A DNA stretch of 64,000 nucleotides from Sesamum alatum. Lineage: Eukaryota; Streptophyta; Magnoliopsida; Lamiales; Pedaliaceae. Below the pieces are notes generated by a model. The model saw only the letters and a list, made by a program, of their open reading frames with translations, ran no database searches and was not told the origin of the DNA. The stretch is taken from assembly GCA_034509735.1 (NCBI GenBank), contig JACGWO010000007.1, positions 930,001-994,000 on the forward strand, given 5' to 3'. Of the stretch, positions 35,804 to 47,125 are shown in pieces (position 1 is the first letter of the stretch; the number at the start of each line of letters is the position of its first letter). Made by a program: the position numbers and the translations under genes.

Positions 35804-36599
35804 GAAGCATAGTGCATGAATATGCATTATTATTCAAAAATCAAAAGTGAGAATATTCCACTAATTTAATTAAATAATAATGAAAAAAGGGGACAAAATT
35901 ATGTATGTAAAAAATATTAAAGATTCCATAATCTTGGGGAGGTGGCATGTGAGGAGTAGGAATTATTGTAACTGGAATGTCGGATGTACCCTTTGACTTG
36001 TTATGTAATTTCGGAATTGCCCTTTTCGATATGTTCGTGTTTTGTTGTCTGTATAGCATGTAAATTACAAGGTTGTGAAAATTAATTATTACTATTGTTG
36101 TCGGTACACTCGATTTGTATGCTTAAATTTTTAAAACATGTTATTAAAGATGTTTATTAAAAATTTTAGATGAATATATTTTATTGATTTATTAGATCGT
36201 GATAATGAAAAGAAAATTAATGTAATTTGAATGGGTGACGTAAGAGAAAAAAAAAGAAAATATTAAATTCCATCAAAGGAGAGAAGGAAAATGAGAATGG
36301 AAAAAATTCTATGGATATTTTTTACCGATATAATATATTTTATATATTTCTTTTTTCTCTCTTCAATTTTTTTTTCTCCCTATAATTTCAAATCTCAACA
36401 AAATTAAATACATAAACACAATCCCCAATGTATCATAAGAGTTTGATAATAATGAATGCCCTTGACCTTATAATAAGAATGAATAATCATTAATATGGTC
36501 GAACATTATACTCAATTAATTAGCCTTCTTTTATAAATTGAGAAAGAGTAACTAAGGAATTAATTAATTATGTTTTTTAGAGGAAATATATATATATAT
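35804..36599. other. TIP upstream region, no gene
   Basis: AT-rich. The 72-codon minus-strand frame at 35841-36059 has no resemblance to known proteins. No strong repeat boundary seen until the (AT)n run at 36589-36602. Confidence 0.5.
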
Positions 36600-36764
36600 A
36601 TACACTAATATATAAAGCAAAGGCCCTTCTCACTCACAAATGGCGGTTTATGACACCGCGACACCAATTTTTTTTTGTTTTGCCAATAATACCCCTAAAG
36701 TTAGTTTTTCTTTTCTTTTCTTTTCTTTTCTTTCTTTCTTTTTTGTTAATGTAATGTGTTGATA
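36600..36764 (+). mobile_element. Truncated Helitron-like copy, tandem with the next
   Basis: Carries ACTAATATATAAAGCAAAGG and CAATAATACCCCTAAAGTTA, repeated about 170 bases further on. It lacks the 3' CTAG end and its 5' end merges into an (AT)n run. Confidence 0.6.
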
Positions 36765-36771
36765 TCTATAC

Positions 36772-37017
36772 TCTATACTAATATATAAAGCAAAGGCCTT
36801 TCTCACTCACAGATGGTGATTTCTGACACCGTGACACCAATTTTTTTGTTTTGTCAATAATACCCCTAAAGTTAATTTTTCTTTTTTTTTTTCTTTCTTT
36901 TTTTTTTGTTAATGTAATGTGTTGATATATATATATATATATATCTTATATTCAATAACTTTAAAATTTATAATATTATTTTATATGCACACAGAAATGG
37001 CGTGTCACGACGGCTAG
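36772..37017 (+). mobile_element. Short Helitron-like element
   Basis: Begins TCTATACTAATATATAAAGC and ends GGCGTGTCACGACGGCTAG followed by T (37018). CTAG is preceded by a GC-rich segment able to form a short stem. No inverted termini. It shares head and tail with the element at 13383-13657. Confidence 0.65.
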
Positions 37018-37850
37018 TATATATAAATTAGAACAATGATGGGAAGGTCAAAGGTGGAGTAGTGGGAGTTGATGATGAATCATGAAGTACATAAATTCTC
37101 TTTATTTATCCACCACCAATTCTTCCATGTTTGGCTGTTCATCAAGTAAAATTGCCCCCTTTACAATGAGTATGTTCCATTGGTGACTCATTCTTAGTTG
37201 TCATTTTCATTTTAAAAAGTATATATATATATACACACACATATACATATAGAAAAATTTGTATTTACATCTCATAAGTTAGTCTCCCTACGATCTTGAT
37301 TTAATTGTTTTTGAACGATCATCACATTGCATCCACATAACTCCAGAACAATTATAATTTTAGTCTTTAACCTTAATTGTTTGAAGTTTCTAACGAAAAC
37401 ATCACGTGCATGGCACGAGCTCCGTTAAGTCTTGAGAGACGTTGTTGATGTTTTCATAAGAAATTTAACAGAATTATTGGACTAAATTCGTGGTGAGTTT
37501 GAAAACGATGGGATCAGAATTGCAAAGAGACAAACTTGTGAGACATAAAAATATATTTTTTTTATACACACATTGTCACAATCAAGAGGTTATATATTCG
37601 AGTCTGAATATAGATACTCAATTTTCTTTCATGGTCTACGCTTTTTTGTATTTCTTGTAATTTATATTGAACGTATACATTGATTTGACACGGATATTTG
37701 ATATCTACATATGAGGCTAGTAGAGGCCTCTCTTGAAATATAGAGTTTGAACGGAAACGAGTGGTCTCTTTCAGTCTCATATGTAGATATCACTACATTA
37801 GGGTTAGCACTTAGGGGAGGCCCCGGGGAGGGAAGCAACCTTATGGTTCA
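37018..37850. other. Intergenic DNA with foldbacks and a hairpin
   Basis: About 37255-37555 is a foldback: ATCTCATAAGTTAGTCTC at the left and AGACAAACTTGTGAGA at the right. 37699-37715 (TGATATCTACATATGAG) is exactly complemented at 37776-37792, a 17-bp stem with a 60-base loop. No gene. Confidence 0.55.
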
Positions 37851-38345
37851 TTTTAGTAATGATTTATCCTTTATGTTTTTAGGGTTAGTTCTGTAATTTT
37901 TGATATTTTTACGATTTTGATTTTTTCGATGCTGGAATTTGCAAAAGTTGCCAAAACAAAGTATGCGCTCTTCACGATTTGGCATTTTTATCCTCTATTT
38001 TTTTCTAGGGGTTGCAAAAGAGTCCTGTAACTTTTTAATATTTCGCAATTTTGATCCTTCCGGTGATTAATTTTGCTAAAGTTGTTGGGATAAATCAGGT
38101 GCCACGTCATTTTGTTTTTAATTTTTTCATCCATTTTGGCAAAAGTGAACCAATTCGAACAAAATCCCTAATTTAAATGAACCACGTGAGACGCATATGA
38201 TATCTTCCGGCGACTTTTGCAAAATCCGACGTCGGAATGACCAAAATTGTAAAATATCAAAAAGTTACAAGACTCTTTTACAATTCTAAAAAAATAAAGA
38301 ATAAAAATATCAAAATACGAAAATTACAGGACCAAAAATATATTT
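37851..38345. mobile_element. Foldback repeat of about 0.5 kb
   Basis: Phrases at the left (TTGCAAAAGAGTCCTGTAAC, ACGATTTTGATTTTTTCG) are complemented at the right (GTTACAAGACTCTTTTACAA). The interior contains GAACCACGTGAGACGC. Non-coding; ends approximate. Confidence 0.55.
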
Positions 38346-38687
38346 AAGCGTTTCAAAACATATCTCAAACGCATTTCAATTATAATTAGTAATCATTTTC
38401 TTATATAATATATTTTATTCGTTACGTCAACTATCATCATTACAGTTTATGTCATGTACAACCACATAATAAAAGTACAAAAATCACCTCAATTAATCAA
38501 ACTCCTTTGATCTCTCTCTCTCTCTCTCTTTTTATTTATTAGAATGATATTACAAAAAATTACGGTCTTATTATTTCAACCTGCCGACCAGACAGTAAAT
38601 TATTTTTTCTATCAATATATATATATATATATATATATAATTAGAGAGAGAGGGGGATGGTTTAGTTGTTTGACATTTAGAGTGTGT
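38346..38687. other. AT-rich DNA with (CT)n and (AT)n microsatellites
   Basis: (TC)n at 38512-38528 and (AT)n at 38617-38638. No gene; overlapping short frames here are microsatellite translations. Confidence 0.6.
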
Positions 38688-39375
38688 TCGGTTGGGTGGA
38701 AAAGTGAAAATATAGGAGAAGTGGAAGTAAAAGGGGATGTATAAGAAAATGTTTAGTGTTTGGTTTGGAGGAAGAGATAGAGGGAAAGTAAAACTGGATG
38801 TATATGAAACCCCTTCGAAGTCCAATTTCGTTTTCGCCCGAAATTGGGGCGGAAAAGTGTAAGTATAAGCCCAAAAAGACAAAAAAATACATATTTTATT
38901 TTTATTACTCTATTGCCCATATATATATATTTCCTTTCAATTCTTTTCTCCTTCCCGCTGATAATACCTTACATAATCGCCAGAGAATTTTTTATTGCTA
39001 ATTTGCTATTAATTTTGATTGAATAATCCTCTCCCTTAATCGTGTTCCCTCTTTCCGCCGCCGACACGAGTAACTTTTATTTTATTTAAATTGAATAGTT
39101 TAGAATAAATGAACAATATTCGTTTTGATAAATATTTTTATTAATAAAAAATAAAATATTATTATTCTTATTTGATATATATATATATATATATTACTAA
39201 GATTTTTAGATCTTTGATATTACTATAATATTAATTTTTTTATTTTCTAATATAAAATGAATAGAAAGGGTTAAACTGTAAAATTACAAAATTAGTATTT
39301 TTTTCTCAATCTAATTTTCTCGTACCAAACAAGAGAAAGTATTTGATATTTACTCCCCTTTCAATCATACAAAAC
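38688..39375 (+). mobile_element. 0.7-kb repeat, inverted partner of 22990-23800
   Basis: Begins GTGTGTTCGGTTGGGTGGAA and ends near CTCCCCTTTCAATCATACAA. It matches the minus strand of 22990-23800 over most of its length, including TTTGCTATTAATTTTGATTG and the C/G-rich CGCCGCCGACACGAGTAAC. Non-coding in all frames; 60-100 codon frames here are chance. Confidence 0.7.
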
Positions 39376-39665
39376 AATTTGAAGAAAAACTATCACAATG
39401 TTTGGGTCCGTTTTTGGGCTGTTTCAGAAACAGTCCAAAACAGACCCAATGTTTGGCTATATTTTGTAAAGATTGTTTTGGCCCATTTTGCCTTTTAAAC
39501 CGTATCTTGCTTTCACTATTCAACAGTTTTTTTTTTGATTTTTTGTTATTTTTCATTGTTTTGGACAAAAAAAAAAAAAAAAAAAAAAGAGGAAAAGTGG
39601 AAGTCGAATTCGACTTCCACTTTTCCTCAAAAAGTGAAGTCGAACTCAGCGTGTTCGACTTCATT
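39376..39665. repeat. Hairpin cluster with a perfect 40-bp palindrome
   Basis: 39400-39450 is a stem (TTGGGTCCGTTTTTGGGCTG and its near complement). After a run of more than 20 A comes a perfect 40-base palindrome at 39589-39628, centred between 39608 and 39609 on GAATTC. A third stem follows: GAAGTCGAAC, 7 bases, GTTCGACTTC. Confidence 0.9.
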
Positions 39666-42061
39666 GTTGTATAAAATTTTTGTTTTGCATTTTTTTTTAA
39701 ATATCCCATAGTTCAAATATATTTATATGTTTAATTCAATTTTATATAATGAATATTAAATAAATTTATTTTATATATAAGTAGATTTTTTCAAAATTGT
39801 TAATAGGACTTGAAAATCCTATTAACACAGAAAAATCACATATAATGAACTATCAAAGCAAAGTAAGATAATAAAAAATATTAAAAATCAAACAAGGGTT
39901 CGAACCCATGACTTGCGTATATTTAGCCAAATAGAACTATACATGACACTGCCATGACTCTGTAGTAAAAAACCCAAAAATACGTACGTACAGAGTTATA
40001 TTTGTACATGACTGTTGCCATATAGAACTATATTTAGGCTTCAATTTTTATTTTTTATTTTTTAAAAAGAGAGCATTTTGGTCTAAATTGTGCCTATAAA
40101 TTGATTATTTCTACATTGTAAAACCGTAACTGTTTATTCTAATATTATGTTTAGTAGTAGTTGTTGAATCGTTGTTATCAACATGCTTTATTAATTGCAG
40201 TAATTTGATTGTTAGTTCAATGCCCTTCGAACAATGCAACTTAGTTAAATATATTTATATAGTAATTTACGTTGTGTGTAGTTATAACTTTATTTTAATA
40301 TTACGTTAATTAATTATCATTGCACCCAAATGTGGAATTTACGTTAATTAATTTACGTTAATTAAATATCATTGCCCAATTGCACCCCAAATTTTTTAAT
40401 TACTATGCATCTGACGATTTGAATTTATTATTCAAGTAATTAAAATTACACTTGGATCAAAATAATGGGTCGCATAAAAAAAAAAAAAAGAGAAAAAGTT
40501 ATATTCTACAAAAATATAGTTTAGAGAGAGGGTTGAATTTGAAATCACTACAGTATACAACTGTATCATATTAATTTCTTCTTCAATTGCATTGTGTGGG
40601 ATCACTTTCTCTAAATATATATATATATATACCCAAATTCAAGAATATACAAAAACCCAGAATAATAATATAAACTATATAATATTATATAGGAAAGTGT
40701 ATGTAAGAGTTGGGATTTTATTAGATATTAATATGGTATAAAATAAAAAATCATTAAGTAAATTAAAATTAAAATATACCTAACAAATTTCATATATATA
40801 ATATATGCATATATATGCACTATACATACACACTATTCATGATTTGATATAAAATAGTATTTTATTCAAACAACAAAAACAAATCCAAAATACAACAACA
40901 TATCTCATATATTCTACTTTATCTCCAAAAACAAATCCAAACATATTACGAACTCCCAAAACATACCCACTTATCTTTCAATTTCTCTCTCTACTTTTAC
41001 AAAACAAGACAAAAATGGCCAAGAAATGGATCCAAACACTGTTATCATTCTTTTACTTCCCCTTCCCCTCCCCCTCCCCTTTCACTTCCCCTTTCATACT
41101 ACTTACATTATTGCAACTTAGCTGTGAGAATTGAAAACTATGAAGAATATTTTGATAATTAACTTTGATTTATTTTTAAATAAATATTTAGATGCTATGA
41201 AAATTTATTAATTTGGAGAAGAGGGTTTGGGCCAGAATTGTTTTCATGGCTTTGTAACTCACTAATGAAAATTAATTAAAAAACTAAGTTTAACATTTTC
41301 AAACCTTGAGATTATTATGTTATTTAATGCATGCAAGTCAATTAGGATATAAAAATGATTTAAATTCTTAATAATTGTAGGGGATTATTGTCACAAGCTG
41401 CATCTGCATCCCACTGATCATACAAGTGGTACATGTGCACATATTTAAAAAAAAATAAGGACAAAAAAAAAAACTAATTAGCTTTGCCTCAAAGAACCAC
41501 ACGTACCAACCAAAAGTACAACTTTATTTTTTTTAAAAAAAAAAGAATAAAGTAAACAGATAATAATAATAACATTAATAATAATAATATCATTTATTTA
41601 AGGGATAATTACACTTCCATCTTCATACAATTTTGGTTGTAATTACATGTAGATTTCCTGTGGTTTGAAAAATTACATTTAGTACCTCTGAAGTTTGCTT
41701 CTGTTTAACAAATAGGTCCATTCGTCATTCAAAATTCGGCCCGAATTTGTTGATATTAGCAAAAAAACTGAATAAAAAATTGTTAATTTACCATCGATTG
41801 ACTTAAAACTGAATTATTGTAGATCAAATAAATCTTTTTATGATTAAAAATTTATAATATTTATTTATAATTACACTAAATTTCAGCGATCATAATTATT
41901 CCTTTTGGTTTAAATGAAAGACATTTGCTAACTGCCCAATTAATGAGATGGTGGCAGAAAAAGACTTATTGGCATTGGCAGGACTTCTTTCATGAATTGA
42001 TGGGGATTAAAAGTGTAATTGAGTGCCCTTCCAACAACAAATAAAAGTGTAATTGAGGGGC
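39666..42061. other. AT-rich intergenic DNA, no gene found
   Basis: Contains a tRNA-like word GGTTCGAACCCATGAC at 39898-39913 (possible SINE remnant), a tandem ACGTTAATTAA patch at 40303-40366, (AT)n at 40614-40631, and a family-C-like arm at about 41600-41760. No coding region supported. Confidence 0.5.
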
Positions 42062-43630
42062 ACTCGTTTCGTGCATGCATATAATAAATAATTTTTTATA
42101 CTTTAAAATAAATTATATAAATAAGAGTAAAATAGGGGTACAAGTTGAGCCGAGCCGGCTCGCGAGCCTAGCGAGCTCGAATCGAGCCTGCTCGAGCTCG
42201 AGCTCAATTGCTGTGTTCGTTGAGCTCGCGAGCCTCACACCTTTTTTTTTATTTATACATATATATTTATATATTTCATGTACATTTTAGTATCATATTA
42301 AGTTTATATTAAAAAATTCACTATATATTAGAATTATTAATCAATATAATCTTTTATTTTAATTTTATATAATAATAAAATATGCTATATTTAGTTTATT
42401 ATATTCTAAAAAAAAACTTAAGCAACAACTTAGTACGAGTTTGATATTTTCTTAAATAAATATTCAAACAAATTCATACGAATTTTATTGTTACATTACA
42501 ATATTCACTGCAACAAAATTCATTTGTGTCGAAATTCATCATATAGTAAATTATTAGTCAATATGTCATATTTTAGTTTTATATGATATTAAACTATGAT
42601 AATTTAGTTTATATTATCCAAAAATAAGCTTAATCAACGATTTAATATATTTTGATAATTTTTTTAAAAATGAATACTCAAGACAATTTGTATAAATTTT
42701 ATCGTTATAATTTTAACATCTACTACAACAAAATGCATTTGTTTCAAAATTTACCATATGCAGGATTAGAATTATATAAATATCTTATATTTAAGTTTTA
42801 GATGATATTAACATATGGTATTTTTGGTTTATATTATCTTAGAAACAAGCTTAATCGATAATTTAGTACGTTTTGACAATTTTTTTTTGGTAAAAAATAT
42901 ATATTAATACAATTCATATGAATTTTATCGTTATAAATCCAATATCTACTATAACAAAAATGCATTTATTTCAAAAATTCATATATATATTAGATGGTAT
43001 TAAAATATGGTATTTTAATTCTATATTTATCTAAAAAGAAAGTTTAATAAACAATTTAGTACAATTCATATGAATTTTAATGTTATATTTAAATATCCAC
43101 CACAACAATCCACTACTTGTTAGTTTTAGCATTGAACTTAATTCTTTTATCATATTACTTTTTTTTTTTTTTGCTTTTTGTGAATGTTTTCTTTCTAGTT
43201 CATATTAAATGTTTGAATTAAATGTATTCTAATATAAAATAGTCCATATATTTCGTTGTTTTAGAAAAAAAAAAAAAAAATCGAGCTCGAGCTCGAAGCC
43301 TATATGATACAAGCTTGACGCTCGAGCTCGAGCCTGTATGATACAAGCTCATCAAGCTCAAGCTCGAGCTCGAGCTCGAATTTTTGGCCAAGCTCGGCTC
43401 GAGCTCGGCTTGTTTGCACCCCTAGTAAAATATATATACTAACACATCAAAATTTTAAAAAAACAGAAAGAAAAAACTAATTTATTAATTAATATAAAAT
43501 TTGGAAAGTTGAATAAAGTAGTTATCTTATCAGTTGAGGATTATTTTTAGCATTATAAAAATATGGTGCGATGGTGTCATTAACTGCCATTTGTGAGTAA
43601 AAATATATATATATATTTTTTTGTATAATA
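42062..43630 (-). mobile_element. Helitron-like relic split by a hAT-type element
   Basis: On the minus strand the head (TCTATACTATTATACAAAAA near 43630, then CTCACAAATGGCAGTTAATG) matches the Helitron-like head at 36772. The tail (TTATTTATTATATGCATGCA, about 42075-42094) matches the other tails. The 1.3 kb between belong to the inserted element at 42134-43423. Removing that insertion would leave a 270-bp relic. The terminal CTAG is not present. Confidence 0.55.
42134..43423. mobile_element. hAT-type non-autonomous element with GAGCTCGAGCTCG arms
   Basis: Ends AGGGGTACAAGTTGAGCC and the complement ending TTGTTTGCACCCCT. An 8-bp direct repeat AGTAAAAT flanks it (42126-42133 and 43424-43431), as expected for hAT. 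Each end carries a subterminal block of overlapping GAGCTCG/CGAGCTC words. The 1.29-kb element has an AT-rich interior with recurrent phrases (AATTCATATGAATTTTATCG and variants about every 180-240 bases) and no transposase frame. Confidence 0.8.
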
Positions 43631-45351
43631 GTATAGATAACTGACACACCAATTTGTCATTTACTTCCAACCTCCATCCCACCATTTTATTCATAAAAAA
43701 GAAAATGTAATGTTAGTAAATTAATTTTGGAGTTTATTTTCTTCATACACAAAATAATCAAAGCAAGAATTTATTGATGAAAGATGACTGGAGTGCTGTG
43801 AAAACGAGGGATTTGACAGGTTAGTGAGTTTGAGTTGACTGATTAAGTAAAATTAGATGAAGTTACGTGAAAATTTACCTCCTTTGACCTATCTAAACTC
43901 TTATTAAATAAAACTTATGAAAAAACTCTTATTTAAATAAATCTTATTTAATTGGGCTACCAATGAGTGATAGGTGGGCTTGGGCGGGCTCGATCTGCCA
44001 ACAGGTTTCAGTTGCTGATTATACAATAATTGGGTCGGATTCTTGAATTAATTTGTCTGAATAATTCTTCTCAAGTGTCGATGGATGGATGGGCATATGT
44101 TGTCTACGATGTTAATGTTACTATTACTATATCCTCGTATGAGAAACTTCAGCAACTGCGGATATAGAAAAAATTCATCGTCAAACCACATACAATTATA
44201 TTTTTTGAATTATTAAAAATAATACAAAAATTAATAATGTATTACGTAATATAAAAATGTGATAAAAACATCCTTATCGTTATGCTTTAATTTTGTCTAA
44301 ATTACAACAAAAGTAGGCTGTCTTGAACACTTGTCCGTTTCTTACATATCCTTAGCCACCACCTCAATTTCTGGAATTTGAACTTCATAGCCCCATTCTA
44401 TAATATTCACAATGGAACAAATAACATCAATATCTTTCACTTAGCGTCCAAAACTTTTTTTTTTCGTCAAGTACGAGAAAGTCATGCCTCATTCTTCTTC
44501 TAGATTCAACTCCATAAGTTAGAAAATATTTGTATTCAAATCAGGTCCAATCGAATTAAATTGGTGGTCACTTTTTTTTTTAATTATATATTAATTTACA
44601 CGACAAGTATATATTTATCATATAATTATTTAATGTATGGTCAAATTCGATTTGGATTACAATTTTCGTGAAAAAATTCTTAGCGGGTGTTTAGCTGAAA
44701 CTTATTTGAATATTTATATAAAGTTTATATATCTTATAAAATTTTCTTTCTTTCTCTTTTTTTTTTTTTTTTTCTTTAATGAAAAAGAGTAATTTTCAAT
44801 TCAAGGCTGAAAATCAGCAAGCAAAAGATGAACAATGTGAGGGAAAAACATGAGCAACACGAGTATCATTTCATAAAAACATGTTTTAAGAGCTTGAAAA
44901 ATGTTTAAAATTATATACATAGATAATTTTGTTTTGGGGGTGGAAACTTCAATTATGTTAAGGGTAAAAGTGAAATATTAATAAAATTATGATTGTGTTT
45001 TTGTTTATTAGATATTAAAATTAAAAAGTTATAAGGCATTTTAGAAAATAATGGGCTTGTCTTTTTTTTTTTTTAAAAAAAAATATAAGATCCAAAATAT
45101 CTTATTTTAGGATCTTATAAGCTTTTCAAGAAAATTTATGTCAAACGATTTTCAAGAGCTATAAGCTCTCAAACATCTTATAAGATGTTTTTGAGAAGCT
45201 TGTAAGCTTAGCCAAACATCTTATAAGATAGTGGCTCGCCATGTTTGCGTACATATAATAAAATAATTTTTTATACTTAAAATATTTAAATAAAAATTAA
45301 ACATATTAATCGAGCAGGGTAGGTTAATGTAAAACTTGAAATGTTCTTCTT
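43631..45351. other. Intergenic DNA, no gene found
   Basis: Includes a short GC-richer patch at 43975-44100. The poly-T at 44757-44774 and the foldback words near 45100-45230 (CATCTTATAAGAT type) are simple repeats. 45235-45300 resembles a Helitron tail in minus orientation. Confidence 0.5.
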
Positions 45352-45787
45352 GGGTGAATTACAATGACCTCCCATGAGGTTTGATATAATTGCATATACC
45401 ACCTCGTTGTTTCAAAAATTACAAATACCCCTTTGAGTTTTGTAACCGTCTAACAAATAATCAATTTCTATCCATTTCTGTGGGTGAACTGACCAAAATG
45501 CCTTTTTATGCAAAATTGGAATTATTTCTTTAAAATTTTTTCTAAATTTTTTTAGACAAAAATGCCCAAAGAGAGCTTTCTTACGTTTTTTTACATAGAG
45601 AAACTATAATGTAATTTGCCTTAGCTGATTATTTATATTTTTTTAAAAAAAAAATCAAGGACAAAATAAATTATTTCAGGACTTTAGTTAAAAATTACAA
45701 ACCTCAGAAGAATATTTGTAATTTTTAAAACAACGAAAAAATATCTATAATTATGTCAAACTCCACGAAGATCATTCTAATTCACTT
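45352..45787. mobile_element. MITE, family C (copy 2)
   Basis: Left end GGGTGAATTACAATGACCTC and right end near GATCATTCTAATTCAC. It follows the copy at 5670-6101 closely through the interior. Flanking 9-mers are only roughly similar. Confidence 0.7.
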
Positions 45788-45984
45788 TGTCTTTTTAGTT
45801 AAAAGGCATTTTTAGTTCAACAAAATTAGTACAACGATGTTAAAATTTAAAATCGTCACTTGTTGTCTATATCGGATATTTTCAATGATACACTATAAAT
45901 GTATATATACTTACATGAAAGTTAGTGCTTGGACGTCGCCTGCAAGCTTGGAAGTTGCGCAAAATGAAAACCTAATCCTCGAAA

Positions 45985-46074
45985 ACCTACTAACTTTTAA
46001 TGCTAAATAGGCTTCTTACACTCAGTTGAAAAATTCTTTTCACTGAAACTAAATAATAATAATAATAATAATAA
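45985..46074. repeat. Upstream edge of the NPF duplication, copy 1
   Basis: CCTACTAACTTTTAATGCTA and the following 80 bases match 61607-61687 upstream of copy 2, with several substitutions and indels. This is clearly more diverged than the gene portion. It ends in a (TAA)n tract. Confidence 0.7.
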
Positions 46075-46866
46075 GGGTTAAATATAGTTACCATCCCTAA
46101 GTATCCATCCTACATCAATTATCCCCCTAAAGTATTAAAACCTTCAAAAATCCCCCTAATCTTCTAACACCTTTAATTTTGAAATTCAAAAAGTCTATCT
46201 TACCCTACTAAGAATTGATTTTATGAAAAAAATTGAAGGAATTTTAAAAATGCCAAAATCACTCTTTTTTAAGTTTTATCTAATTCTATTTTGCTTGTTC
46301 ATCGAACTCCTTTTATTTTATAATTCTAAAGTATTTGGAGCTCATTTTATATTTAGTTTCACTTATTTGTCAAACCAAGTTAAAAATAAATTTATACTTT
46401 CATATAATTACGACATTTATATAATTATCATATATATATAATATATATTATATGTATATTTTCTTATTAGCTCATGATAAACTCTTTCGATTTTATTAAT
46501 TGTATATTTTTTTAAGTATATATATATATATATGCAGGTATAATTTATTTTTAATTTATTTTGATAAACAAGGAAAATTAAAATAAAATGAGCTCCAAGT
46601 ACTTTAGGATTACGAAAATAAAAAGAGCTCGATGAACAAGTGAAACTAGAATTAGACAAAGTTTTAAAAAAGAGTGATTTTGGTATTTTAAAAATTTCTT
46701 TAATTTTTTTTCAAAGGACAATTCTTAGTAAGGGTAAAATGGACTTTTTGAACTTAAAAAATAAAAGGAGTTAGAAGGTTAGGGTTTTTTTTTTTGAAGG
46801 TTTTAATACTTTAGGGGGTAATTGATGTGAGTTGAATACTTCAGGGGTGGTAACTGTATTTAGCCC
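46075..46866. mobile_element. Large foldback Mutator-like MITE, family D
   Basis: A 792-bp element whose halves are complementary for some 300 bases. Ends are GGGTTAAATATAGTTACC and the complement ending AACTGTATTTAGCCC. A perfect 9-bp direct repeat TAATAATAA flanks it (46066-46074 and 46867-46875). The frames at 46223-46441 and 46417-46659 are its two arms, not genes. Confidence 0.85.
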
Positions 46867-46950
46867 TAATAATAAACCTATAAACAACCATTTTTCCTCT
46901 AAAAGAAATTAGGTAACTTTGAAATTGTTTTAATCTTAACAATATTGCTT

Positions 46951-46986
46951 GGCAACATCAGACAATGTCACGTCATTGATGTTGCC
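46951..46986. promoter_or_regulatory. Inverted repeat in the NPF upstream region
   Basis: GGCAACATCA and TGATGTTGCC, exact complements, surround a 16-base spacer containing CACGTCA (ACGT core). The same structure lies at 62204-62239 before copy 2. About 140 bases upstream of the start codon; a role as a bZIP-type site is only inferred. Confidence 0.5.
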
Positions 46987-47125
46987 GACGTAACACTTCC
47001 CTCTACAAAATCCCGCTTTCCCATTTCTTGATTACGACTCCAAACGCTTCACTCACCCTGTGTGTGTGTGTGTTTAAGAGTGTGATTTAGAACTGAAATA
47101 AGTCCATGTTTGGGAGGACTTAGCA

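Noticed and set aside
46223..46659. Two membrane-like short frames upstream of NPF
   Set aside because: They are the two complementary arms of the family-D MITE.
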